DNA of 22,327 nt from Bacteroidota bacterium (GCA_947497195.1 CANMGM010000004.1:1-22327); one strand, 5' to 3'. Shown: positions 8,733 through 16,198, numbered from the stretch's first letter. The notes: generated by a model not told the origin, from the letters alone. Numbers and translations are program-made.

Positions 8733-9149
8733 ATGATGATAACCCAAACGAAACAAGTAAGCTTCCCCTCTTTGAAAGAGAACATTGCACTGGCCGGTAA
8801 GTATATAGATGAGATATGTGAGTTTTATAACATAGGCGATGAAAACTATGGAAACATTCTCGTTGCAGTTACAGAAGCTGTTTCGAATGCCATCTATCAT
8901 GGCAACCGCCTAAATCCCGAGAAAAACGTTCGTTTTTATTATGAAACAAGGGAGCATAATCTATGCTTCGTTATTGAGGACGAGGGACGTGGATACAATC
9001 CTGATGCGCTACCTGATCCGACAGACCCACAAAATATTGAAAATCCGAATGGCAGAGGAGTGTTCCTTATGCGAAAGTTAACAGACGATATTAAGTTTGA
9101 GAACGAAGGACGTAGAGTTGAGTTGTATTTTCGTATAGCCAATCAATAA
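8733..9149 (+). CDS. RsbW/SpoIIAB-like anti-sigma-factor type ATPase (HATPase_c_2)
   Basis: This 138-residue protein is a stand-alone GHKL ATP-binding domain. The N box is EAVSNAIYHGN (E48, N52), the G1 box is DEGRGYNP (83-90, D-x-G-x-G) and the G2 region is NGRGVFLMRKL (106-116). There is no membrane segment, sensor or phosphoacceptor domain. In Firmicutes such proteins phosphorylate anti-sigma-factor antagonists. In Bacteroidota they are widespread but their partners are mostly unknown, and no antagonist (STAS) or sigma factor gene lies nearby. It follows the DUF4175 gene by 18 nt and precedes ybeY by one base, so it is almost certainly co-transcribed with both. Confidence 0.92.
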   Translation: MMITQTKQVSFPSLKENIALAGKYIDEICEFYNIGDENYGNILVAVTEAVSNAIYHGNRLNPEKNVRFYYETREHNLCFVIEDEGRGYNPDALPDPTDPQNIENPNGRGVFLMRKLTDDIKFENEGRRVELYFRIANQ

Positions 9150-9150
9150 G

Positions 9151-9588
9151 TTGATTTCATTTTCGTCGAACGAAATAAAGTTTCGATTAAAGAACAAAGC
9201 TCAAGTCTGCAAATGGCTTGAGCTTTTAATACATCAGTCGGGTTTTGCTTCAAGAAGCATTTCTATTGTTTTCTGCTCCGATGCTTTTTTGCTTGAAATG
9301 AACAGGAGTTATCTGAGCCACGATTATTTCACCGACATTATTACGTTCGATTATTCTGATAAACAGCAACTTTCGGGAGAATTGTTTATCAGCATTGATC
9401 GTGTAAAAGAGAACGCGAACGATCGTAAACTGCAATTCGAGGATGAATTATTAAGAGTTATTGCGCATGGTGTTCTGCACTTGATGGGTTTTAAGGACAA
9501 GAGCAAGAAAGACCTAATAAATATGCGTAAAGCAGAAGACTCCGCGCTTCAGCTATTCAAATCAACGTTTACCCAAAATCTTGATTAA
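9151..9588 (+). CDS. ybeY: Endoribonuclease YbeY (16S rRNA maturation), TTG start
   Basis: YbeY is a metal-dependent RNase involved in 16S rRNA 3' end maturation and ribosome quality control. The signature helix reads AHGVLHLMGFKD, giving H106 and H110. The usual third ligand (His in HGxLHLxGyDH) is replaced by D116 (GFKD). From memory this GYKD-like form is common in Bacteroidota, so it is probably functional. The upstream core (MNRSYLSHDYFTDIITF, 50-66) contains the family's 'T.DVLSFp'-like segment, here TDIITF. The start is a TTG one base after the preceding stop codon. The next ATG (9298) would remove the first 49 residues, so TTG is the only sensible start. Confidence 0.92.
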   Translation: MISFSSNEIKFRLKNKAQVCKWLELLIHQSGFASRSISIVFCSDAFLLEMNRSYLSHDYFTDIITFDYSDKQQLSGELFISIDRVKENANDRKLQFEDELLRVIAHGVLHLMGFKDKSKKDLINMRKAEDSALQLFKSTFTQNLD

Positions 9589-9593
9589 TTTTG
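9586..9593 (+). promoter_or_regulatory. Possible internal -7 box before mnmG (TAATTTTG)
   Basis: An exact TAnnTTTG match overlaps the ybeY stop codon and lies 28 nt before the mnmG start. No -33 TTG is at the right distance, and this short motif also occurs by chance in AT-rich DNA. If real, its start site would fall inside or next to the parS-like site at 9599-9614. Confidence 0.25.
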
Positions 9594-9598
9594 TGTCG

Positions 9599-9614
9599 CG
9601 TTTCACGTGGAACA
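9599..9614 (-). promoter_or_regulatory. parS: parS-like ParB-binding site upstream of mnmG
   Basis: The plus strand reads CGTTTCACGTGGAACA, so the minus strand is TGTTCCACGTGAAACG. That matches the bacterial parS consensus TGTTNCACGTGAAACA at 15 of 16 positions, with only the last base differing. It lies in the 33-nt gap between ybeY and mnmG. Confidence 0.75.
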
Positions 9615-9621
9615 AGTTTAA

Positions 9622-11493
9622 ATGGAAAACAAATACGATGTAATTGTTGTTGGTGCCGGGCATGCAGGATGTGAAGCCGCCGCCGCTGCAGCTAATCTGG
9701 GCTCAAGCGTTTTGTTGGTTACAATGAATATGATGACCATTGGTCAGATGTCGTGTAATCCCGCAATGGGAGGTATTGGCAAAGGACAAATTGTTCGCGA
9801 GATTGATGCTTTAGGTGGGTATTCGGGAATCGTGTCGGATAAATCCGCCATCCAGTTTAAAATGCTCAATCGTTCAAAAGGACCAGCAATGTGGAGTCCG
9901 CGCGCACAAAACGACCGGATGCGCTTCGCCGAAGAATGGCGACTTATATTGGAAGCGATACCTAACGTCGATTTTTATCAAGATACCGTAACGGAGTTAA
10001 TCATAGAACAGGATGCCGTTAAGGGCGTTGTAACGGGAACAAATCAACGCCTATATTCAAAAGCGGTGGTTCTTACGAATGGAACATTTCTGAATGGGCT
10101 CATTCATATCGGTGAGCAAAATTTACCCGGAGGAAGAGCTGCTGAGCGAAATGCCACAGGAATTACCGAGCAATTAAAATCATTTGGGTTGCTTTCGGGT
10201 AGAATGAAAACAGGAACGCCACCACGGTTAGATGGACGATCTATTGATTATTCGGTGATGGAAATTCAGCCAGGTGACGAGGAAGCTGGTCGATTTTCTT
10301 TTACAAACACACCAATTCCGGCCAAGCAGCTTCCATGTTGGATGACGTATACCAACGAGCGCGTACACGATATTTTGAGAACAGGCTTTGACAAAAGTCC
10401 AATGTTCACAGGAAGAATACAGGGAATAGGGCCTCGATACTGTCCGTCTATAGAAGATAAGATAGACCGTTTTGCGGATAAAGAACGGCATCAATTGTTT
10501 ATTGAGCCGGAGGGTTGGAATACCTGCGAGGTATATATTAACGGCTTCTCTACTTCATTACCCCACAACATACAATACGAAGCTATTCGAGGTGTTGCTG
10601 GTTTGGAAAATGTAAAGTTGTTTCGTCCGGGATACGCAATAGAATATGATTATTTTCCGCCCCAGCAATTATCGCTCACACTAGAGTCAAGGGCCCTTAC
10701 GAATCTCTTCTTAGCAGGGCAAATTAATGGAACAACAGGGTATGAAGAGGCTGCCTGTCAAGGAATGATGGCCGGCATCAATGCACATAGAAAGATTGCT
10801 GAACTCGAGCCTTTTGTTTTACGGCGCTCAGAAGCATACATTGGAGTTCTGCTCGACGATTTGGTAACAAAGGGCACAGAAGAGCCTTACCGCATGTTTA
10901 CATCGCGTGCCGAATATCGGATTTTACTCAGGCAGGATAATGCAGACGAGCGATTAACCCCAATCGGACATGCGCTGGGGTTAATTCACGCAGAGCGTTT
11001 GGATGAAACCATGAATAAATATGCTCGTGTTGATGCAGCAAACCGTTTTTTGATAAATGAAAGCGCCATTCCTGACGAAATCAATGACTTGTTGGTTGAA
11101 TCAGGCACCTCCCCCATTAATCAAAAGGTAAAATACCATGGCATCGTATCGCGCCCACAGGTAAATTTAACTGCCATGGTAGAGCGAATTCCAAGCTTGA
11201 AAAAATCATTCTTTGAGGATAAGGGGATGAGTATAGATGAAGTTGCGCTTACGGAAATTCGGATTAAGTACGATGGTTATATTCGGAAAGAGCATGAAAT
11301 AGCAGAGAAGCTCAAGCGACTTGAACACATTGAACTGCACGCAGATTTTGATTATGCAAGGCTATCGGCTCTATCTACAGAGGCGCGCCAAAAGCTTAGT
11401 ACAATAAAACCATCCAATATTGGTCAGGCATCACGAATTAGCGGCGTTTCTCCTTCCGACATTTCCGTTTTAATGGTGTATCTTGGCCGCTGA
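9622..11493 (+). CDS. mnmG: tRNA uridine-5-carboxymethylaminomethyl synthesis enzyme MnmG (GidA)
   Basis: MnmG is the FAD-dependent partner of MnmE (GTPase); together they install the carboxymethylaminomethyl group on wobble U34 of certain tRNAs. The 623-residue length is standard. The N-terminal dinucleotide fold GAGHAGCEAA (11-20) binds FAD. The near-invariant blocks SCNPAMGGIGKGQ and GTFLNGLIHIGE, and a catalytic-cysteine region (CQGMMAGINA), are easily recognised. The C-terminal helical MnmE/tRNA-binding part is complete (GVSPSDISVLMVYL near the end). It follows ybeY by 33 nt and is bracketed by two parS-like sites. That fits the old observation that gidA lies near origins and par loci in many bacteria. 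No parA, parB, rsmG or mnmE is in the window. Confidence 0.98.
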   Translation: MENKYDVIVVGAGHAGCEAAAAAANLGSSVLLVTMNMMTIGQMSCNPAMGGIGKGQIVREIDALGGYSGIVSDKSAIQFKMLNRSKGPAMWSPRAQNDRMRFAEEWRLILEAIPNVDFYQDTVTELIIEQDAVKGVVTGTNQRLYSKAVVLTNGTFLNGLIHIGEQNLPGGRAAERNATGITEQLKSFGLLSGRMKTGTPPRLDGRSIDYSVMEIQPGDEEAGRFSFTNTPIPAKQLPCWMTYTNERVHDILRTGFDKSPMFTGRIQGIGPRYCPSIEDKIDRFADKERHQLFIEPEGWNTCEVYINGFSTSLPHNIQYEAIRGVAGLENVKLFRPGYAIEYDYFPPQQLSLTLESRALTNLFLAGQINGTTGYEEAACQGMMAGINAHRKIAELEPFVLRRSEAYIGVLLDDLVTKGTEEPYRMFTSRAEYRILLRQDNADERLTPIGHALGLIHAERLDETMNKYARVDAANRFLINESAIPDEINDLLVESGTSPINQKVKYHGIVSRPQVNLTAMVERIPSLKKSFFEDKGMSIDEVALTEIRIKYDGYIRKEHEIAEKLKRLEHIELHADFDYARLSALSTEARQKLSTIKPSNIGQASRISGVSPSDISVLMVYLGR

Positions 11494-11494
11494 T

Positions 11495-11510
11495 TGTTTC
11501 ACGTGAAACC
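11495..11510 (+). promoter_or_regulatory. parS: parS-like ParB-binding site between mnmG and the methyltransferase gene
   Basis: TGTTTCACGTGAAACC matches TGTTNCACGTGAAACA at 15 of 16 positions and contains a perfect 14-bp palindrome GTTTCACGTGAAAC. It fills nearly the whole gap between the mnmG stop and the next ATG, which begins at the very next base (11511). Confidence 0.82.
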
Positions 11511-12386
11511 ATGACTGAAATTACCCATTGCCCCATTTGCTCGTCCATTGATTTTTCTCCGCATTTAAGTGCGATTGATTATACCGTTAGTAAGGAGTCT
11601 TTTGCGATAAAGCAGTGTAAAGGATGTGGTTTTCTGATTACAAGTCCGCGTCCGGATCTCGCTGTATTGGGTAGCTATTATCATTCGGAAGATTATATTT
11701 CGCATAGCGATACATCAAAGGGGCTTATCAGTAAACTGTATAAAGTGGCCCGAGGCTTCACATTGGACAGGAAACATCGGTTGGTTTCAAAATACTGCAA
11801 GGGAAATAAACTCCTCGACGTAGGCTGTGGGACAGGGGCCTTTTTAAATCACGCAAAGAATAAAGGCTTGGATGTTTTGGGCGTTGAGCCCGACAAGGGA
11901 GCAAGAGCCTTTGCCATTGAAAAGTATGGCTTATCGGTTTGTGATGAAACTATGCTGAGCGAATTCGAAGCCTCTTCGTTCGGTGCTATAACATTGTGGC
12001 ATGTGCTCGAGCATGTTCCGAATCTAGATGAGCGTTTGGATCAATTGAAGCGATTGCTTCATCCCCAAGGGCGAATTTTTATCGCAGTGCCGAACCCCAA
12101 TAGTTTTGACGCCAAACACTATCAAGCTCACTGGGCTGCGTATGATGTTCCTCGTCACCTGTGGCATTTTACACCAGTAACAATGCGCAAACTTCTTGAG
12201 AAAAACGGCCTTCATTTACACGATGTGTTGCCGATGAAGCTTGATGCCTTTTATATTTCTCTATTGAGTGAACGATACAAACATGGTCGCGAACGCTATT
12301 TTTCGGCATTTTGGAATGGAGTAAAATCCAATCTTAAGGCCGGTAAGCATGCGTGGTCGAGTCAGATCTATGTGATTGGCAAATAG
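11511..12386 (+). CDS. Class I SAM-dependent methyltransferase with N-terminal zinc-ribbon
   Basis: The 291-residue protein has two parts. The N-terminus has a CxxC...CxxC zinc-ribbon-like knuckle (C7, C10, C36, C39), often found in front of methyltransferases acting on sugars or rRNA. From about residue 98 a Rossmann methyltransferase domain follows, with motif I LLDVGCGTG (101-109), an acidic residue after beta-2 (GVEPDKG, 124-130) and the HVLEHV segment (164-169) of the Methyltransf_11/23 type. Substrate cannot be read from sequence; related proteins occur both in sugar biosynthesis and as orphan enzymes near mnmG in Bacteroidota. The ATG directly abuts a parS-like site, leaving no room for a separate ribosome binding site beyond it. 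It converges with the minus-strand glycosyltransferase gene, only 5 nt away. Confidence 0.88.
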   Translation: MTEITHCPICSSIDFSPHLSAIDYTVSKESFAIKQCKGCGFLITSPRPDLAVLGSYYHSEDYISHSDTSKGLISKLYKVARGFTLDRKHRLVSKYCKGNKLLDVGCGTGAFLNHAKNKGLDVLGVEPDKGARAFAIEKYGLSVCDETMLSEFEASSFGAITLWHVLEHVPNLDERLDQLKRLLHPQGRIFIAVPNPNSFDAKHYQAHWAAYDVPRHLWHFTPVTMRKLLEKNGLHLHDVLPMKLDAFYISLLSERYKHGRERYFSAFWNGVKSNLKAGKHAWSSQIYVIGK

Positions 12387-12391
12387 GGATT

Positions 12392-13885
12392 TCAAAGCGC
12401 TCCGATTTCATAAAGCCGGTAACGATCACGATTCCATTTGGCCCCGCGCAGATAGTTGTTATTCTGCCAAGCCGACATTGAATCGTAAATAAGCCTAAAG
12501 GTTCTTTTGGCGGGCCATTCAGTATGTTCTCCCCAAACTAAAATCAGCCCTTTTTGGCCATTTTTAATCTGAGCCTTAAGTTGGTTGTCGTTCGAATAAA
12601 AACGAAGTATAGCACCTTGCTTGCGAAAGAAACGGAATTCGTAGTAATGCGCCATAACATAGCCAATGTCGTATGGGCAATACACCAACTGTGGGCCCTT
12701 TTTATCGATGTAGTTTGAAATGGTTCGAAACGCATCAACATCTGGAGATGCATACGTTGTGCTACAGGCAATTGATTTCAAGCAGGAAACAAATACAATC
12801 ACCGCGAGCAAAGTGAATTTGAGCGCGGTTAAAAACGAATCTTTTCCTCTCTGAAGTAATGATTCAGGAAGCCCGGCGGCAATGAGGAGCGGCGTTACAT
12901 AAATGGCGGGAAAAAGAAAGCGCATCTCTTTGTGATCGAGAAGGTTGTGAACAAGAACGAAAGCAATAAACATCCAAGTAAGTGGATTTTTAGGGTTTCG
13001 GAATATGGCGAGAATAAGCAGGATTAAAAATACAGCCCCAAGCGAAAGTCCCAGCCAGTTTAAGCCGAGTGGGAGGAAATCATACCAGGGATTGCTGCCA
13101 AACATCGAGTCGGTTTTAAAGAGTACCTCGTTGAAATAATTTATCGGCGGAAAACACCATGTGTCATAAAGCCAATGATCAACAAATCCGGCGCCAGCAA
13201 GGATAATACTTCCACCAAGAAGCAAAAGAAGAAACGGTTTTAAGGTCACCCGCTTGTAAAAAAGAATCCATCCAAGAAAACCGATGGCCGCGAAGCCGAT
13301 CTGAAAGCGAAATTCAAACGCCAAGCCCCAGCAAAGTCCTGAATAAAACCAGTCTTGGGCAGAAAAGTTATTTCTTTCCAATCCCTTGCGAAAGGCGAAG
13401 TATATAGCGAAAATCAAAAAAATTCCCGAAAAATTCTCGGAAGAAAAGCGGGCGTGTAGATAAGGGAAGAACCAACCCAGCCCAAGCAGAAAAGCCAGCA
13501 GGATAGATTGATTTTTATGAAGGCGAAAAATACCCGATAAACGATGCAATAGCCAAATCGAAATACAACCGAATAGCAGCGAAATGGCACGTAAACAATC
13601 GCTTACCAAAAAGGCATTAAATTCTCCTGTAAAGACGCGTGTAAAGTTGGCTAAACCATAAACGATGAATGGCTGCAAGCCTGGCCGCATATGAGCCGGA
13701 TATTCCCAGGCAAGACTTTCATACGTACAGAGGTTGAGTTTGTAAGCAGCAAACTCCATTATTTGGAAATGTTCGTCACCATGCTGGTAGCCTGTTGCAT
13801 AAAAAAAAGCCAATACATGCATGCACAATCCCCATAGCAGGAATAATCGTTCGGCCGGATTAAGTTGACTAAACCAACGCTTCAT
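12392..13885 (-). CDS. Polytopic GT-C glycosyltransferase, GT22 (Alg9/PIG-B mannosyltransferase)-like
   Basis: The 497-residue integral membrane protein has about ten hydrophobic segments. The first lumen/periplasm-side loop contains GDEHFQ (36-41, acidic pair D37-E38), the usual catalytic position of GT-C enzymes. It carries HKEMRFLFP (318-326), the hallmark 'HKExRF' of family GT22 lipid-linked mannosyltransferases such as Alg9, Alg12 and PIG-B, and a preceding VDHWLYDTWCFPPINYFNEV segment resembling their 'D..fYG....P.NF..fN' block. The donor would be a polyprenyl-phosphate sugar, transferred outside the inner membrane; sugar and acceptor are unknown. Its start overlaps the stop of the ArsC/Spx-like gene by 4 nt (ATGA), so the two are coupled. 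It converges with the methyltransferase gene with no terminator between them. Confidence 0.85.
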   Translation of the reverse strand: MKRWFSQLNPAERLFLLWGLCMHVLAFFYATGYQHGDEHFQIMEFAAYKLNLCTYESLAWEYPAHMRPGLQPFIVYGLANFTRVFTGEFNAFLVSDCLRAISLLFGCISIWLLHRLSGIFRLHKNQSILLAFLLGLGWFFPYLHARFSSENFSGIFLIFAIYFAFRKGLERNNFSAQDWFYSGLCWGLAFEFRFQIGFAAIGFLGWILFYKRVTLKPFLLLLLGGSIILAGAGFVDHWLYDTWCFPPINYFNEVLFKTDSMFGSNPWYDFLPLGLNWLGLSLGAVFLILLILAIFRNPKNPLTWMFIAFVLVHNLLDHKEMRFLFPAIYVTPLLIAAGLPESLLQRGKDSFLTALKFTLLAVIVFVSCLKSIACSTTYASPDVDAFRTISNYIDKKGPQLVYCPYDIGYVMAHYYEFRFFRKQGAILRFYSNDNQLKAQIKNGQKGLILVWGEHTEWPAKRTFRLIYDSMSAWQNNNYLRGAKWNRDRYRLYEIGAL

Positions 13886-14232
13886 CGAACAAATGCCTTT
13901 TGAATGTCTTCTTCATTAAATCCAATCAAAAGCAGATCGTTGCCTTCAATAACAGGCCGCTTTATTGCAGATGGGTTTGCCAGCAAGAAGCGTATAGTAG
14001 AATCCTGGTCCACAATGTTTTTTTGCGTTTCAGGACTTTGTTTTTTCCATGTTAAACCCGACCTGTTCAATAATTTTTCCCAGCCGGCTTTTTCTGACCA
14101 TCGCTTCAGGTCTTCGATTTGTGCGCCATCTTTCTTGTAGTCGTGAAATGTGTAGGCTAATTTATTTTCTTCAAACCAGGCAAATGCTTTTTGCATGGTA
14201 TTGCAGTTTTTAATTCCATAGATAGCTATCAT
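13882..14232 (-). CDS. ArsC/Spx/YffB-family thioredoxin-fold protein
   Basis: The 116-residue protein starts with the family's beta-alpha unit IAIYGIKNCNTMQKA (2-16), with a single active-site-type cysteine at C10. It also carries the YKKDG segment (33-37) and the conserved KRPVIE block near residues 92-97, matching ArsC/Spx/YffB proteins of about 115 residues. YffB-like members have unclear function. True arsenate reductases need further cysteines or a dedicated arginine context, and no ars genes are near, so arsenate reduction should not be assumed. It overlaps the glycosyltransferase gene by 4 nt and follows a terminator, so it probably leads its own two-gene unit. Confidence 0.88.
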   Translation of the reverse strand: MIAIYGIKNCNTMQKAFAWFEENKLAYTFHDYKKDGAQIEDLKRWSEKAGWEKLLNRSGLTWKKQSPETQKNIVDQDSTIRFLLANPSAIKRPVIEGNDLLLIGFNEEDIQKAFVR

Positions 14233-14246
14233 AGCAACGAAAATAA

Positions 14247-14276
14247 AAAAACCCGACTCGCGAGAGACGGGTTTTT
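14247..14276 (-). terminator. Rho-independent terminator behind the glutaryl-CoA dehydrogenase gene
   Basis: A 9-bp stem (14247-14255 with 14268-14276), one A-A (T-T on the minus strand) mismatch, a further CTC/GAG 3-bp stem and a 4-nt loop form a strong hairpin. In minus-strand RNA the stem is followed by a run of U. It starts 20 nt after the dehydrogenase stop and separates that gene from the ArsC-like gene. The A/T-rich stem ends make it potentially bidirectional. Confidence 0.85.
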
Positions 14277-14295
14277 AAAGGAAAAATAGTAAGAA

Positions 14296-15474
14296 TTATT
14301 TGAAAGCATTTTCTCCTGTGATGTCCATGCCTGTGATAAGCAAGTGTATATCGTGCGTGCCTTCGTAAGTAACAACCGATTCAAGGTTCATCATGTGGCG
14401 CATAATCGGATATTCGCCGGTTATGCCCATGCCACCATGAATCTGTCTTGCTTCGCGGGCAATTTCGAGTGCCATGTTCACATTGTTTCGTTTTGCCATT
14501 GAAATTTGAGCTGGTGTAGCGCGGTTTTCGTTGCGCAAAACACCAAGTCGCCAAGTGAGCAATTGAGCCTTGGTAATTTCGGTAATCATCTCAGCCAATT
14601 TCTTTTGCTGAAGCTGAAATGCGGCGATGGGTTTACCAAACTGAACGCGCTCTTTCGAATAACGCAATGCAGAATCGTAACAGTCCATTGCTGCACCAAT
14701 AACGCCCCATGCAATTCCGTATCGGGCCGAGTTCAAGCAACCAAGTGGACCTTTTAATCCTTCAACATTTGGGAGCAGGTTTTCTTTTGGAACACGCACA
14801 TTGTCGAACACCAACTCGCCGGTAGCAGAAGCGCGAAGCGACCATTTATCGTGTGTTTCTGGTGTCGTGAAACCTTCCATACCACGTTCCACGATTATTC
14901 CCCGTATTTTTCCTTCATCGTTTTTGGCCCAAACCACGGCGATATCGGCAAACGGAGCATTCGAAATCCACATTTTAGCGCCATTCAGCAGGTAATGATC
15001 ACCTTTGTCTTTAATGTTTGTTATCATGCTGCCTGGATCAGATCCCGAATCGGGTTCGGTTAATCCAAAGCATCCCATCATTTCGCCGGTTGCGAGTTTC
15101 GGCAAATATTTCATCCGTTGCTCTTCTGAACCATATTTGTAAATAGGGTACATCACCAAAGAGCTTTGAACAGAAGCTGTGGAACGAATTCCACTATCGC
15201 CGCGCTCTATCTCCTGCATAATAAGGCCGTAGCTTATTTGGTCAAGCCCTTGTCCGCCGTATTTGCTTGGAATGTATGGGCCAAAGGCACCAATCTCTGC
15301 AAGTCCTTTAATCAAGTGCTTCGGAAATGCAGCCCTTTGCGCATGGTCTTCAATAATCGGACTCACTTCCTGTTTCACCCAGGCACGAACGGTGTCGCGA
15401 ATGAGTTTGTGTTCTTCCGTTAGTAAATCGTCCAATTGATAATAATCGTGTCCCTGAAAACGGTCTTTGCTCAT
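14296..15474 (-). CDS. gcdH: Acyl-CoA dehydrogenase, glutaryl-CoA dehydrogenase type
   Basis: This 392-residue flavoprotein oxidises and decarboxylates glutaryl-CoA to crotonyl-CoA in lysine/tryptophan catabolism, passing electrons to ETF. Evidence for this subfamily is the block IRSTASVQSSLVMYPI (96-111), in which R97-S98 align with the carboxylate-binding Arg-Ser of human GCDH, and the catalytic base E371 in TYEGTHDIH (369-377). The FAD/CoA segment CFGLTEPDSGSDPGSM (135-150) is complete. A TAnnTTTG box precedes the ATG by 20 nt, and a terminator follows, so it is monocistronic. The rest of the lysine-degradation pathway and ETF are not in the window. A general acyl-CoA dehydrogenase is the alternative call, which the R97 motif makes less likely. 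Confidence 0.9.
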   Translation of the reverse strand: MSKDRFQGHDYYQLDDLLTEEHKLIRDTVRAWVKQEVSPIIEDHAQRAAFPKHLIKGLAEIGAFGPYIPSKYGGQGLDQISYGLIMQEIERGDSGIRSTASVQSSLVMYPIYKYGSEEQRMKYLPKLATGEMMGCFGLTEPDSGSDPGSMITNIKDKGDHYLLNGAKMWISNAPFADIAVVWAKNDEGKIRGIIVERGMEGFTTPETHDKWSLRASATGELVFDNVRVPKENLLPNVEGLKGPLGCLNSARYGIAWGVIGAAMDCYDSALRYSKERVQFGKPIAAFQLQQKKLAEMITEITKAQLLTWRLGVLRNENRATPAQISMAKRNNVNMALEIAREARQIHGGMGITGEYPIMRHMMNLESVVTYEGTHDIHLLITGMDITGENAFK

Positions 15475-15494
15475 GGTGAAAGAAATTTATCTGG

Positions 15495-15502
15495 CAAAAA
15501 TA
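15495..15502 (-). promoter_or_regulatory. -7 box of the gcdH promoter (TATTTTTG)
   Basis: On the minus strand this is an exact TAnnTTTG ending 20 nt before the ATG. A CTG triplet lies 18 nt further upstream (15521-15523) where a TTG would be expected. Confidence 0.55.
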
Positions 15503-15582
15503 GCCAATCGGAATTAGAAACAGCGATTTGGGCTGAATGTTTGCGAAATATCCCGAAGCATATAAAATGATACAATTGTGAT

Positions 15583-15590
15583 TACTTTTG
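15583..15590 (+). promoter_or_regulatory. -7 box of the dps promoter (TACTTTTG)
   Basis: An exact TAnnTTTG ends 15 nt before the ATG at 15606. It includes the in-frame TTG at 15588, which would otherwise be a candidate start. If the box is right, that TTG is upstream of or at the transcript start, so the ATG at 15606 is the true start. Confidence 0.55.
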
Positions 15591-15605
15591 GAAAAACAAT
15601 TCGAA

Positions 15606-16145
15606 ATGAGCGCCAAGAAAGTAAGAACCACGAAAGCTCCTAAAAAACCTGCTGTTCGCAGGATCGTTACCCGAAAGGTTACTTCGATAGGTCTAGATCA
15701 GGCACAAAGCGCAGAGCTTGCCGATAAACTCAATGATCTACTCGCAAACTATCAGGTTTGCTATATGAACGTTCGGGGCTTTCATTGGAACATTAAAGGG
15801 GAGAAGTTTTTCGAGCTGCATCTAAAATTTGAAGAATTGTACACCGACCTTCAATTGAAAATCGACGAAATCGCGGAACGGATTCTAACCCTTGGCCAAA
15901 CGCCGGTTCATAGCTATGATGATTACCTTGCTGCATCGGTAATTCGTCCCGCAAAAGGCATTGCAGATGGCAAAAAGGCAGTTCTTTCGCTGTTGGATGC
16001 ATTCAAGGTGCTAATAACGAAACAACGCCAGTTACTGACGCTTTCTGATGTTGCCGACGATGAGGGCACAAATGCCTTGATGAGCGATTATATTCGTCAG
16101 CAGGAAAAGCTTGTATGGATGTATTCGGCCTGGATGGGCAATTAA
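15606..16145 (+). CDS. dps: Dps-family ferritin-like DNA-protection protein with basic N-terminal tail
   Basis: Dps forms dodecamers that oxidise Fe(II) with peroxide, store iron and in some species coat DNA. The intersubunit ferroxidase residues are present: H60 (GFHWNIKG), D87 and E91 (KIDEIAERI), with the family's F..LH..FE..Y helix between them. The ATG at 15606 gives 179 residues. An upstream in-frame TTG at 15588 lies inside the -7 box and is rejected. Residues 2-24 form a Lys/Arg/Pro/Ala-rich tail (AKKVRTTKAPKKPAVRRI) before the four-helix core. This tail probably contacts DNA, by analogy with the lysine tail of E. coli Dps. The gene is divergent from gcdH, sharing a 131-nt promoter region. 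Confidence 0.93.
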   Translation: MSAKKVRTTKAPKKPAVRRIVTRKVTSIGLDQAQSAELADKLNDLLANYQVCYMNVRGFHWNIKGEKFFELHLKFEELYTDLQLKIDEIAERILTLGQTPVHSYDDYLAASVIRPAKGIADGKKAVLSLLDAFKVLITKQRQLLTLSDVADDEGTNALMSDYIRQQEKLVWMYSAWMGN

Positions 16146-16172
16146 GGTGCATTAACGTTGTTGTCTTTGCTT

Positions 16173-16180
16173 TATATTTG
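16173..16180 (+). promoter_or_regulatory. -7 box of the kbl promoter (TATATTTG)
   Basis: An exact TAnnTTTG ends 18 nt before the kbl ATG, in the 53-nt gap after dps. No TTG was found at the ideal -33 spacing. Confidence 0.55.
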
Positions 16181-16198
16181 GCGGCAAACACCTAAACT

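Noticed and set aside
13882..14232. Arsenate reductase (arsC) call for the thioredoxin-fold protein
   Set aside because: Only the single N-terminal cysteine and general family blocks are visible, and there are no ars genes nearby; the YffB/Spx-like label is safer.
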